A DNA stretch of 47,703 nucleotides from positions 1-47,703 of the forward strand of contig JAKIUD010000020.1 of the NCBI GenBank assembly GCA_021647765.1, given 5' to 3'. A program made the position numbers and the translations under genes. The notes below the pieces were generated by a model. That model had not been told where the DNA came from. It searched no databases and saw only the letters and a program-made list of their open reading frames with translations. This DNA comes from Desulfuromusa sp. GTDB taxonomy: Bacteria; Desulfobacterota; Desulfuromonadia; Desulfuromonadales; Geopsychrobacteraceae. This document shows positions 34,197 through 43,060 of this stretch, piece by piece (position 1 is the first letter of the stretch; every line of letters starts with the position of its first letter).

Positions 34197-35093
34197 TTAA
34201 ATACGGACAAATCGTCGCAGTGACGAAAGGCTCCCAAGAACTCCAAGAAAAACCCCAGAAAGGACAAGAATAATTTGTTGATTCAGGGTCAGAAAAAGAA
34301 GTTCAAACCCAGCGGGGGTCAACCAGAACGATTCAAGAATTCGTGAAAGAATAAATACAAAAGAGAGTGCCAGAAAAGCTAATGAGATGACCCCTCCCAA
34401 CAAACCCTGAATAGCTCCTTCAAGGAGAAATGGGATTTTTATAAAGCGCATCGTTGCGCCAACCAGAGCCATAATTTCAAGTTCATCGCGGCGCGCATAG
34501 AGAGTTAGTTTAATTGTATTCGAGACAATGAATAAAGCCGCAAACAATAAGAAACCACCCAGGATGATACTGACAATACGTAACATATGGGCAAAATTAT
34601 TGAAACGTTCCAACCACTTTTGACCATATCGGAGGTCATCAATATCAAGCCGATTTTCCAGCTTCTCAACCACTGAATTAATCCCTTGCTGGTTGCGATA
34701 TTCTGGTCGTAACCCCAGTTCAAAAGAAGCAGGGAGCAAATCCCGACTCACCCCTTCCAACAAGCTGGCATCTGCTCCCAAGTGTTTCTTGAAACGCTGC
34801 ATGGCTTCAGTCTGAGATACGTAATTAACCGACTCAATTTCCGGCATCGCCTTGAGTTTTTTAGTAAGCGTTACAAGATCCTGTGGGTCAGGGATTTTTT
34901 CTAGATAGGCAATAACTTGAATTTCTTTAGTCCAACGTAATGCCAGCTGTTCAATGTTGACAACAACCAAAAAAAACGTAGCAACAGTTGCCAGAGCAAT
35001 TGCCATGGTTAGAATCGATGCAGTACAAAGCAACGGCCACTGGCGCATATTACGCAGGGCACGGAGTATAAAGTAGCGAATTTTATCCAGCAC
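34197..35093 (-). CDS. ftsX: Cell division ABC transporter permease FtsX
   Basis: A 298-residue membrane protein with four predicted membrane segments: one near 20-45 and three in the C-terminal half (~165-290). The periplasmic loop after TM1 ('VIAYLEKIPDPQDL', 'VSQTEAMQRFKKHLG') is characteristic of FtsX and is the part that contacts EnvC. It follows ftsE after 59 bp. Confidence 0.93.
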   Translation of the reverse strand: MLDKIRYFILRALRNMRQWPLLCTASILTMAIALATVATFFLVVVNIEQLALRWTKEIQVIAYLEKIPDPQDLVTLTKKLKAMPEIESVNYVSQTEAMQRFKKHLGADASLLEGVSRDLLPASFELGLRPEYRNQQGINSVVEKLENRLDIDDLRYGQKWLERFNNFAHMLRIVSIILGGFLLFAALFIVSNTIKLTLYARRDELEIMALVGATMRFIKIPFLLEGAIQGLLGGVISLAFLALSFVFILSRILESFWLTPAGFELLFLTLNQQIILVLSGVFLGVLGSLSSLRRFVRI

Positions 35094-35152
35094 TGCTGGA
35101 GCCTCCAGTTCAACTATTTTGAATGTGCAGCCAAGCTTACCATATAGATCAA

Positions 35153-35827
35153 TTATATTTGCGGCGGTTGTTGATCGCCGACCAACTTACCCTGATCCAG
35201 AGTTAATACCCGCCGCGGAAAACGTTGGTTCAAACTATGATCATGGGTTGCCAGAAGAACGGTTGTCCCTCGAGCATTCGCCCGCTTGAAAAGATCCATA
35301 ATCTCAAAGGTTACTTCCTGATCCAAATTACCACTCGGCTCATCAGCCAGCAAAATCAGAGGATCCACAACCAGAGCCCGAGCAATAGCGATTCGTTGTT
35401 GCTCACCCCCCGAAAGTTCTAACGGTTTTCGTTGCAGGCGATGTTCAAGACCAACCTCTTTTATGGCCTGATAAACTTTCTTACTCACTTCATAACGCTT
35501 CTTACCTTGTGCTTCCAAAGCAAAAGCAACATTTTCATAAACTGTGCGGCTCTGTAACAACTTAAAATCCTGAAAAACAACTCCAATTTTACGCCGCAGA
35601 TAAGGTATTTGACGGCTCTGAATACGAGAAACATTCTGCCGGTCGATCAAAATCTGTCCTCGAGTCGGTTTTTCTGCCGCATATAACATCCGCAATAGAG
35701 TTGTTTTCCCAGCTCCAGAAGCACCGGTAATATAGAGAAATTCACCTTTACCAATCTGCAGAGTCAAATCATTTACCGCAGCAGAATCTCCACCGTATTT
35801 TTTAGTAACACTGTAAAGTTGTATCAT
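35153..35827 (-). CDS. ftsE: Cell division ATP-binding protein FtsE
   Basis: A 224-residue ABC ATPase. Walker A 'GASGAGKTT', signature 'LSGGEQQR', Walker B 'LILLADEP' and H-loop 'LLATHD' are intact. The opening 'MIQLYSVTKKYGG' and partner ftsX identify it as FtsE. With FtsX it transmits ATP hydrolysis to the periplasmic EnvC-type activator at the septum. It is the first gene of a five-gene operon. Confidence 0.95.
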   Translation of the reverse strand: MIQLYSVTKKYGGDSAAVNDLTLQIGKGEFLYITGASGAGKTTLLRMLYAAEKPTRGQILIDRQNVSRIQSRQIPYLRRKIGVVFQDFKLLQSRTVYENVAFALEAQGKKRYEVSKKVYQAIKEVGLEHRLQRKPLELSGGEQQRIAIARALVVDPLILLADEPSGNLDQEVTFEIMDLFKRANARGTTVLLATHDHSLNQRFPRRVLTLDQGKLVGDQQPPQI

Positions 35828-35869
35828 AACCGTTCACTAGAGAATTTGGGAAGTAATCAACTATTCAGC

Positions 35870-35967
35870 AAAACCGGGGCTGTCCCAAGAGTTTATGAAC
35901 CATGAAAATGTGGCGATTCGCACCGCAAAAGCCTGGGACAGCCCCCATGCGGGGACAGACCGGTTTT
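35870..35967. repeat. Nested inverted-repeat element between ftsE and pta
   Basis: Inner arms GGGGCTGTCCCA (35876-35887) and TGGGACAGCCCC (35934-35945) are perfect. Outer arms AAAACCGG (35870-35877) and CCGGTTTT (35960-35967) enclose them. The 'GGGGACAG' wording is typical of REP-like or RAYT-associated palindromes. It has no recognised coding content. Confidence 0.75.
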
Positions 35968-36076
35968 TCTGCCAATGACCCTTAAACTAGCGCCATTCGG
36001 TAGGATCCCGACGTTACTAACAGCTTGTGCTGAATCGTTGCAAAATCCGGCTAAAACACCAGCGCTCAGACCTTCT

Positions 36077-37078
36077 TCAACCTTGAGCCTGAACCGCGGT
36101 AATAGCTGAAACGCTAACAATATCATCTATAGAGCAACCACGGGACAAATCGTTGACCGGTTTTGCCAGTCCTTGGATAATCGGGCCAATGGCTTCAGCT
36201 CCGGCAAGGCGTTCAACGAGCTTATAGCCAATATTGCCAGAGTCCAGATCAGGGAAAACCAGCGTATTAGCTTGGCCTGCCACACTGGATCCCGGAGCTT
36301 TTTTATCGCCAACCTTAGGGATCAGTGCGGCATCTGCCTGCAATTCACCATCAATCGCCAGATCAGGAGCTAATTCTCTGGCAATTTCCAGTGCCTTAAG
36401 AACTTTATCACAATCACTATGTTCAGCGCTCCCTTTAGTGGAAAAACTAAGCATTGCCACTCGGGCATCAACTCCAAGAAAGCTTTTACAGCTGGCAGCA
36501 GTACTCACTGCAATTTCAGCTAATGCCTGAGCGTTGGGGTTCGGATTAACGGCGCAATCGGCAAAACAGAGAGTGCCATTTTCACCAAATTCAGATTTTT
36601 TTGTTATCATCAGAAAGACAGAGGATACGGTATTCATTCCCGGAGCGGTTCCGACAACCTGAAATGCAGCCCGCAACACATCACCAGTCGTATTTGCAGC
36701 TCCGGCAACAGCCCCACCAGCATCGTCCTTACGCACCATCATAGCAGCAAAATAAAGATTGTCTTCTGCTGTCAATAATTCAATTGCAGCTTCGCGGCTC
36801 AACCCTTTTTTCTTGCGTAATTCGACAAGCTCAGCAGCATAGCTATCCAGCAAGTTAGAGGATTTTGGCTCAACAATGGTCACCCCAGTCAGAGATATTC
36901 CTAGCTCTGCCGCCTTCGCATTGAGAATCTCAGGGTTGCCCAACAGGACAATTTTGGCCAAATTGTCAGCAACAATTCGCACTGATGCTTCAACCATCCG
37001 GTCGTCATATCCTTCCGGTAGAACAACTGTTTGCAAATTGGCACGCGCCTTTACTTTGATCTGATCAACAAGATGCAT
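36077..37078 (-). CDS. pta: Phosphate acetyltransferase
   Basis: A 333-residue enzyme of the short PTA class, interconverting acetyl-CoA and acetyl phosphate. 'VVLPEGYDDRMVEAS', 'AGGAVAGAANTTGDVLRAA', 'ADCAVNPNPNAQALAEIA' and 'ANTLVFPDLDSGNIGYKL' are diagnostic. AGGAGGT precedes the ATG. Acetate kinase, the usual partner, is not next to it. The DRTGG/BioD-like part found in long Pta proteins occurs here as a separate protein at 22.7-23.8 kb. Confidence 0.95.
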   Translation of the reverse strand: MHLVDQIKVKARANLQTVVLPEGYDDRMVEASVRIVADNLAKIVLLGNPEILNAKAAELGISLTGVTIVEPKSSNLLDSYAAELVELRKKKGLSREAAIELLTAEDNLYFAAMMVRKDDAGGAVAGAANTTGDVLRAAFQVVGTAPGMNTVSSVFLMITKKSEFGENGTLCFADCAVNPNPNAQALAEIAVSTAASCKSFLGVDARVAMLSFSTKGSAEHSDCDKVLKALEIARELAPDLAIDGELQADAALIPKVGDKKAPGSSVAGQANTLVFPDLDSGNIGYKLVERLAGAEAIGPIIQGLAKPVNDLSRGCSIDDIVSVSAITAVQAQG

Positions 37079-37263
37079 CCTTACCTCCTCTGTCCATGGA
37101 AATACTGTGAATTGAATATTTTATCTGTAAAATTCTACAAAAAAGCTGTAACGTGATAGCTTGGCTTGTACTCGATGCCTCATGGTTATACCTAAAGGAA
37201 AAACCAAGGGCAATCATTTTTCATTTTTCAGCAATCAAGCTGGTCGCAACCAAAGAATCTCGT

Positions 37264-37269
37264 TATAAT
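37264..37269 (+). promoter_or_regulatory. -10 element of the tonB-like gene (possible leaderless transcript)
   Basis: An exact TATAAT ends 8 bp before the ATG at 37278. The -35 region at the right distance (TGGTCG) is poor. No Shine-Dalgarno sequence lies between the -10 and the ATG. Confidence 0.45.
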
Positions 37270-37277
37270 CCCCGAAT

Positions 37278-38279
37278 ATGGATCTTCTCTCTTCTAACAA
37301 ACAAAAACGACCCAGCCGCAAAAATCAGTTACTTATACTTAGCTTACTGTTGTCATTCGGTCTCCATTTACTGATATTTTTATTTTTGACCTACCTGCCG
37401 GAGCAAAGCAAGGAACAACCATGGCAACAACAAACAACAATTGTCCGCCTGGTTGAAAAACCAACAACAGCAAAAAAACCACAAGAGACAAAAAGACAAG
37501 AATTTGAGATAGATCAACAACCGCTCACGCCAGAACCAGAAGTTCCAGTGGAATCTTTCCGCAAAGCGGAAAGGGAGCAAAAGGTAGAAAGAGAACAAGC
37601 ACCTGTGGGCGACGATGTACGCGATCAGACAAACAAACCAGCAACACCCGCTCATCCCAAGAAAATAAGACGGGTAACCCCAAACAAATCGGAACAAATG
37701 CAACGCCCAAAACCCAAAAAAATATCGCCCGCTCCGACGACAAAAAAAATCGTTAAAAAAATGAAAAAAAAACCTGCGCCGATTATCGTTCAACCAGCAC
37801 AACCAGCACCACAAAAAGCCATTCCACCGCCCCTTTCAATGGAACAACTCCGTCCCGATTCACAGACTCTAGATCAGATTGCCAGCGGAAGTCCAGCAGA
37901 CCGAAACAGAAGAAAAGAACGCAAAGATGTTGAAATTGGTGACACTGTCTGGCTCGATTTGCAGAATAACCTGCTCGTATCATTTTTTCGAAGGTTTCAC
38001 GATCAGATAGAGCTTGTCTGGAATTATCCAACCAAAGCAGCGAGGAATGGGATTGAAGGAACATTAGAATTACTGATCATTGTCAACAAGAAGGGGGAAT
38101 TACTTGATGTTGATCTGATCCAGACCAGCGGGTCAGACCTTCTCGATTTTGAAGCTATTCAAGCGGTTTACCGAGCCGCTCCGTTTGGATCCTTAACGAA
38201 ATATTACCCACACGAGAAACTTAAAATCCATGCACATTTTCGCTATCATATTAGTGGTCGATATATTTATGGTCGCTAA
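37278..38279 (+). CDS. TonB family energy transducer (TolA/TonB-like)
   Basis: A 333-residue protein with the TonB plan: short cytoplasmic N-terminus, one membrane anchor (~18-38), a long Pro/Lys/Glu-rich periplasmic spacer (~45-200) and a C-terminal TonB domain (~240-333; 'GIEGTLELLIIVNKKGELLDVDLIQTSG' region, 'AIQAVYRAAPFG'). It couples proton-motive force to outer-membrane receptors, or acts as a TolA equivalent. No exbB/exbD/tolQR or receptor gene is adjacent. The ATG lacks a ribosome site, and a -10 box lies just upstream. Confidence 0.85.
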   Translation: MDLLSSNKQKRPSRKNQLLILSLLLSFGLHLLIFLFLTYLPEQSKEQPWQQQTTIVRLVEKPTTAKKPQETKRQEFEIDQQPLTPEPEVPVESFRKAEREQKVEREQAPVGDDVRDQTNKPATPAHPKKIRRVTPNKSEQMQRPKPKKISPAPTTKKIVKKMKKKPAPIIVQPAQPAPQKAIPPPLSMEQLRPDSQTLDQIASGSPADRNRRKERKDVEIGDTVWLDLQNNLLVSFFRRFHDQIELVWNYPTKAARNGIEGTLELLIIVNKKGELLDVDLIQTSGSDLLDFEAIQAVYRAAPFGSLTKYYPHEKLKIHAHFRYHISGRYIYGR

Positions 38280-38284
38280 CCAAT

Positions 38285-38311
38285 AAAATGCCCGACAAGG
38301 TCGGGCATTTT
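38285..38311. terminator. Bidirectional intrinsic terminator
   Basis: A perfect 12-bp stem, AAAATGCCCGAC / GTCGGGCATTTT, with a 3-nt loop, between the convergent tonB-like and gcvPB genes. Confidence 0.85.
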
Positions 38312-38369
38312 ATACGGAGAACACAGTTGATAGATAAAAGAGATGCAAAGACTTATGGCTTACAGGGGA

Positions 38370-39827
38370 CTACCCTCTCTCCCATCGCAACTTTGGTCGA
38401 CGTGCCGCAGCGGTTTCATCCAACCGCTTAACCTTTGCTCGAACCGGTGCCTGTTTCAACAACTCTGGAGTCGTTTTCGCTTCTTCGGCTATTGCTAACA
38501 GTACATCGCAAAACTCATCAAGAGTCTGCTTACTTTCCGTCTCGGTGGGTTCAATCATCAAAGCACCATGAACAACCAGAGGAAAATAGATAGTTGGTGG
38601 ATGATAACCATAATCGATCAACCGTTTAGCAACATCAAGGGTGTGACAGTCATTTTGTAAGCCTTCTTCAGAAAAAACGACTTCATGGAGAGACCGTTGC
38701 TTATTTGGTAAGTCATACTCACCCTCCAGTCGGGCACGAATATAGTTAGCGTTCAGAACTGCCAGCTCAGAAGCCCTCTTCAGCCCTTCCCCACCCATAG
38801 ATAAAATATAACAGTAAGCACGCACTAAAATACCGAAATGGCCATGAAATGATTTCATCCGTCCAATCGACTGGGGACAATTATATTCTAATTTAAAACC
38901 ATCATCTTCTTTAACGACATATGGAACAGGGAGAAACGGAATTAACTTATCAGCAACACCAACCGGTCCAGAACCAGGACCACCGCCACCATGCGGAGTC
39001 GAAAAAGTTTTGTGTAAGTTAAAATGCATGACATCAATACCGATATCACCGGGACGGCTGATACCCATCATCGCATTCAAGTTAGCGCCATCGCTATAAA
39101 CCAGCCCTCCTCGTTCGTGTACCAGATCACAGATGCCACGAATGTCCGCTTCAAATAAACCGAGGGTATTTGGATTGGTCACCATTAATGCAGCAACATC
39201 ATCATCCATGACAGCAGCAATCGCTTCTTTACTTAGAATGCCATCTGAGGCAACGGTAATCACCTCATAACCACAAAGGGCAGATGATGCGGGATTGGTT
39301 CCGTGTGCCGTGTCGGGGATAATGACCTTATGGCGCTTCTGACCATTAGCCTCATGCCAGGCACGAATCATCAGCATTCCAGCAAACTCACCCTGAGCAC
39401 CGGCTGCCGGCTGTAAAGTGATCGCCGGGAACCCAGAAATTTCGCCCAGGTCACGCTGTAAATTGTACATCAATTCCAGAGCCCCCTGGTTAAGCGCCTC
39501 TGGAGTCTGTGGATGAATATCAGTAAATCCAGGCAAACGTGCTGCCGTTTCGTTGATTTTTGGATTATATTTCATGGTACAGCTGCCAAGAGGATATAGA
39601 CCACTGTCAACACCATAATTCCAGGTTGACAAGCGAGTATAATGGCGCACCACATCAACCTCTGAAAGCTCAGGAAAATCAGCAATCTCATCCCGAATTA
39701 AACTTTGGTCAGGAGTCACTGCAGGTACATCCAGACGGGTAATACTGTATCCAACTCGTCCAGACTGAGATTTTTCAAAGAGTAAATTTTCATCAAGAAC
39801 TAAACCACGGCCCTCTGTACTCATCAT
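38370..39827 (-). CDS. gcvPB: Glycine dehydrogenase (decarboxylating) subunit 2
   Basis: A 485-residue PLP subunit of the glycine cleavage P-protein. The PLP lysine is in 'NLHKTFSTPHGGGGPGSG'. 'HGTNPASSALCGYEV' and 'TNPNTLGLFE' are also conserved. It forms an alpha2beta2 enzyme with GcvPA. Its start overlaps the gcvPA stop by 4 bp, so the subunits are translated in a coupled manner. Confidence 0.96.
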   Translation of the reverse strand: MMSTEGRGLVLDENLLFEKSQSGRVGYSITRLDVPAVTPDQSLIRDEIADFPELSEVDVVRHYTRLSTWNYGVDSGLYPLGSCTMKYNPKINETAARLPGFTDIHPQTPEALNQGALELMYNLQRDLGEISGFPAITLQPAAGAQGEFAGMLMIRAWHEANGQKRHKVIIPDTAHGTNPASSALCGYEVITVASDGILSKEAIAAVMDDDVAALMVTNPNTLGLFEADIRGICDLVHERGGLVYSDGANLNAMMGISRPGDIGIDVMHFNLHKTFSTPHGGGGPGSGPVGVADKLIPFLPVPYVVKEDDGFKLEYNCPQSIGRMKSFHGHFGILVRAYCYILSMGGEGLKRASELAVLNANYIRARLEGEYDLPNKQRSLHEVVFSEEGLQNDCHTLDVAKRLIDYGYHPPTIYFPLVVHGALMIEPTETESKQTLDEFCDVLLAIAEEAKTTPELLKQAPVRAKVKRLDETAAARRPKLRWERG

Positions 39828-41173
39828 GCTTCACCTCCCGCCAGTGCAGCCACCAGTCGATCAATTTGCTCCTGACTGTTTTGTTCAGTGACGCAGATCA
39901 ACAAACCATTTTCCAAATCGGGGTAATCTCTACCGAGGGAAATACCCGCCAAGACACCCTGCTGTTCAAGACGCTGTTTCAACGCAGCAACTGGCTCAGA
40001 ACAAGTGATGACAAATTCGTTGAAAGTTTCACCAGAAAATGGCACAGAAAACCCATCCAGTTGACTGATTTTTTCTTTGGCATAAACCGCCTTTGCATAG
40101 TTAACCTCTGCCAGCTGACGAAGTCCTTGCTTGCCGTGTAAAGCCAGGTAAATGGCAACCATCAAAACACACATTCCCTGATTAGAGCAGATGTTGGAAG
40201 TCGCTTTTTCACGCCTGATATGTTGTTCACGGGTTGCCAAAGTAAGAACAAATCCGCGTTTACCGTCCTTATCCATCGTTTCACCAACCAGACGCCCCGG
40301 GAGAACCCGCATATCCTCCTTACGTACAGCAAAGAAACCGATTCCAGGGCCACCATAAGAGAGGGGAATGCCGAAACTCTGTCCCTCACCAACAACAATA
40401 TCTGCTCCCAGTTCACCGGGAGATCTGTATAACGCCAAAGCCAGAGGCTCAGAAACAGCAGCGACCAAACGTGTCCCGGAAGCATGCGTCAATTCAGCAA
40501 TGGATCCAAGATTTTCAATCTGCCCAAAATAATTCGGATAACCGATAACCACGGCAGCAACCTGGTCACTGAGCAGCTTTTGCAATTCAGCTTGATCGGT
40601 CACACCAGCCTGTAATGGAATATCAATCAGATCGATATTAAGGTGGGCACTATAGGTTGCAATTGTCTCACGGTATTGAGGTGGCAACCCCTGTGACAAC
40701 AAAATTTTGTGACGCTTTTTCCCGGCGCGTATAGTCAACAAAACCGCTTCGGCACAGGCAGAAGCCCCGTCGTACATTGATGCATTGGCAACATCCATTC
40801 CAGTCAGTTGACAGATCAGGGTCTGAAATTCAAAGACTGCCTGCAAGGTTCCCTGACTGATCTCCGGTTGATAGGGGGTATAGGCAGTGTAGAACTCACT
40901 CCGGCTGACAAGTTGGTCGATGACTGCCGGTATAAAATGATTATAAGCTCCACCACCAAGAAAAGAATCCCAGTCAGATGTCTTGGTATTTTGCTCTGCG
41001 AGCCCACGCAAAAAAGTCAACGTTTCAGATTCAGACTTTGCAGCACTCAAATCAAGAGGTCTTTTCAGCCGACAATCCGCTGGGACTCCGGAGAAAAGCT
41101 CTTCAATGTTCGACACTCCAATCTGGTCGAGCATCTGCTGCACATCTACATCAGTGTGAGGTAGATAACGCAT
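39824..41173 (-). CDS. gcvPA: Glycine dehydrogenase (decarboxylating) subunit 1
   Basis: A 449-residue first subunit of the split P-protein. 'RYLPHTDVDVQQML' at the start, 'GGGAYNHFIPAVIDQL', 'YTPYQPEISQGTLQ' and 'TREQHIRREKATSNICSNQ' are typical. Together with GcvPB it decarboxylates glycine and passes the aminomethyl group to GcvH. AAGGA lies 6 nt before the ATG. Confidence 0.96.
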   Translation of the reverse strand: MRYLPHTDVDVQQMLDQIGVSNIEELFSGVPADCRLKRPLDLSAAKSESETLTFLRGLAEQNTKTSDWDSFLGGGAYNHFIPAVIDQLVSRSEFYTAYTPYQPEISQGTLQAVFEFQTLICQLTGMDVANASMYDGASACAEAVLLTIRAGKKRHKILLSQGLPPQYRETIATYSAHLNIDLIDIPLQAGVTDQAELQKLLSDQVAAVVIGYPNYFGQIENLGSIAELTHASGTRLVAAVSEPLALALYRSPGELGADIVVGEGQSFGIPLSYGGPGIGFFAVRKEDMRVLPGRLVGETMDKDGKRGFVLTLATREQHIRREKATSNICSNQGMCVLMVAIYLALHGKQGLRQLAEVNYAKAVYAKEKISQLDGFSVPFSGETFNEFVITCSEPVAALKQRLEQQGVLAGISLGRDYPDLENGLLICVTEQNSQEQIDRLVAALAGGEA

Positions 41174-41239
41174 AATTATCCTTTCAACTACAACATTAAC
41201 TTTTATCAGTTAAGTGTCTATTGTTAAATATTTATAAAT

Positions 41240-41623
41240 TCAATCTTTCTCAACAAATTCCTGATAGACTGTGGCATTCATCAAACTGTCTAACTGAGCT
41301 GGATCACTCAACTTAATCTTGATCATCCAACCATCCTCGTATGGAGAATTATTCACCGCCTCTGGTGCATCAGGAAGTTCTTCGTTTATCTCTACAACCT
41401 CACCGCTAACGGGAGCATAGACATCGGAGACCGCCTTGACCGATTCAACAACACCAAACGTCTTTCCCTCTTCTAAAGTATCGCCAACTTCAGGCAATTC
41501 GACAAAGACAATATCACCCAGCTGATCCTGAGCAAAATCGGAAATACCGATAGTAACAACATCGTCTTCGGCCAGTACCCACTCATGATCTTCGGTGTAT
41601 TTGAGTTCTTCTGGAAAATTCAT
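41240..41623 (-). CDS. gcvH: Glycine cleavage system H protein
   Basis: A 127-residue lipoyl carrier. The lipoylation site is K63 in 'VESVKAVSDVYAP'. 'YTEDHEWV' and 'NNSPYEDGWMIKIK' mark the ends of the fold. The second of two adjacent ATGs (41623) is chosen, as it gives 5 nt spacing from AGGAGG. It transfers the aminomethyl group from the P-protein to GcvT. No lipoate ligase or lipoyl synthase is nearby. Confidence 0.95.
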   Translation of the reverse strand: MNFPEELKYTEDHEWVLAEDDVVTIGISDFAQDQLGDIVFVELPEVGDTLEEGKTFGVVESVKAVSDVYAPVSGEVVEINEELPDAPEAVNNSPYEDGWMIKIKLSDPAQLDSLMNATVYQEFVEKD

Positions 41624-41660
41624 CATATCCTCCTCAATAGAAAAGCCCACAGGGCGTGCA

Positions 41661-42749
41661 TTATTTTACAAATGGTAAAGTGGTTCTCTCAGCCGGCATT
41701 TGACGTTTACGAATCCCGATTTCCAATGGTTGATCACTGTCCGCTATTGCAGTTTCTACCAAAGCTAGCGCAATGCCTTTTTTCAAGATTGGAGACATAG
41801 TACCACTGGTGACATAACCAACTTCACGTCCATTACAAAAAACCGGATAACCTTCACGCGGAACCCCTGAAGTCGTCAGAGTCAAGGCAATCAGCTTACG
41901 TGGCAAACCAGCCTCTTTTGCTTTGAGCATAGCATCCCGACCGACAAAGTTCCCCTTTTTCAGCTTGGTAATCCACCCCAAGCGTGCCTCAATCGGCATA
42001 ATATCTGCAGTAATTTCATGACCGTAAAGTGCATAAGCTTTTTCTAAACGGAGGGTATCACGAGCCCCCAGCCCTATTGGCTTCAATCCCAGCGACTGGC
42101 CGACACGCATCAACTCCTCCCAGAGTTTGACCCCATCTTCTGCAGGACAATAAAGTTCAAAACCATCCTCACCGGTATACCCGGTTCGCGAAATAATCGC
42201 ATCAATACCAGCAACTTGCCCCTCTACAAAACGGTAAAACTTTATTGCTGATAAATCGGTGCTGGTCAATTTAGCCAGAATATTTGCAGCAACCGGTCCC
42301 TGCAAAGCCAATTGCGCATATTCTGCACTACGATTAGTCAAGGTTAGATCACTGAAATCAGTTTTTTTCAGCAAATCTTCCAACCAGGCAAAGTCTTTAT
42401 CACTGTTGGAAGCGTTAACGCAGAGCAGATAGCGATCAGCAGTGAAACGGTACAGGGTTAAATCATCAACCACCCCCCCCGTTTCATAGCAAAGAGCAGT
42501 GTATTGAACCTGCCCATCGTTCAGACATGATAGATCATTGGTCGTCACATACTGAAGAAAATCAAATGCTTGAGAGCCAGAAACTTCAATTTCTCCCATA
42601 TGGGAAACGTCAAATAGCCCAGCCGTCGTCCGAACCGCCATATGTTCTGCAATGACACCAGAATATTGTACCGGCATGTCCCAACCACCAAAGTCAACCA
42701 TACGTGCACCTAATTGACGATGAATCTGATTTAAAGGTGTTTTATTCAT
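41661..42749 (-). CDS. gcvT: Glycine cleavage system T protein (aminomethyltransferase)
   Basis: A 362-residue enzyme that moves the methylene group from aminomethyl-lipoyl-GcvH to tetrahydrofolate with release of ammonia. 'ARMVDFGGWDMPVQY', 'DVSHMGEIEVSG' and 'SRTGYTGEDGFELYC' are family signatures. The start is ATG 42749 with AGGGAG upstream; the longer frame to 42782 has no ribosome site. It is the first gene of gcvT-gcvH-gcvPA-gcvPB. Confidence 0.95.
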   Translation of the reverse strand: MNKTPLNQIHRQLGARMVDFGGWDMPVQYSGVIAEHMAVRTTAGLFDVSHMGEIEVSGSQAFDFLQYVTTNDLSCLNDGQVQYTALCYETGGVVDDLTLYRFTADRYLLCVNASNSDKDFAWLEDLLKKTDFSDLTLTNRSAEYAQLALQGPVAANILAKLTSTDLSAIKFYRFVEGQVAGIDAIISRTGYTGEDGFELYCPAEDGVKLWEELMRVGQSLGLKPIGLGARDTLRLEKAYALYGHEITADIMPIEARLGWITKLKKGNFVGRDAMLKAKEAGLPRKLIALTLTTSGVPREGYPVFCNGREVGYVTSGTMSPILKKGIALALVETAIADSDQPLEIGIRKRQMPAERTTLPFVK

Positions 42750-43060
42750 CACTAAGCTCCCTATAGTAATAAAGGTAATCAATCAGTATTTCTAGATTAC
42801 AGCCTCTTAAATCCCGAAAACACAAGATGCACCCCCGTAGATAAAAAATCAATCACTAGAATATTTCTTTTCAGATGAGCCTCTTGCAAAAGTCGTCATC
42901 CTCGTGAAAACGGCGACCCAGTTTTTGACAAGCCCGAGAAACCTCGGTATCCCCGCCTATGCGGGAATGACGGGCACTGAATTTTAAAGTCTTTGGCAAG
43001 AAGCTCAGATAATAATAGTTAATAGCGACAAAGCAAGAGAACTATTGACTCTCGCTAACC
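42750..43060. other. Intergenic gap folD-gcvT, 311 bp
   Basis: It contains the gcvT ribosome site and the inverted-repeat element at 42876-43007. I looked for a glycine riboswitch on the minus strand ahead of gcvT and recognised none. No reading frame of merit was seen. Confidence 0.6.
42876..43007. repeat. 132-bp element with terminal inverted repeats (MITE-like)
   Basis: The ends TGAGCCTCTTGCAAA (42876-42890) and TTTGGCAAGAAGCTCA (42992-43007) are near-perfect inverted repeats. Inside is 'GTCATCCTCGTGAAAACGG' and, near the other end, 'CCCCGCCTATGCGGGAATGACG', related to the core of the 111-bp repeats at 11285 and 44014. Confidence 0.7.

Noticed and set aside
35893..36126. 77-codon minus-strand frame overlapping the end of pta
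   Set aside because: Half of it is pta in another frame and the rest is the palindromic repeat; phrases like 'TGLSPHGGCP' arise from translating REP-like DNA.
42750..43060. Glycine riboswitch ahead of gcvT
   Set aside because: The expected tandem aptamer core was not recognised on the minus strand; the gap is filled mostly by an inverted-repeat element.
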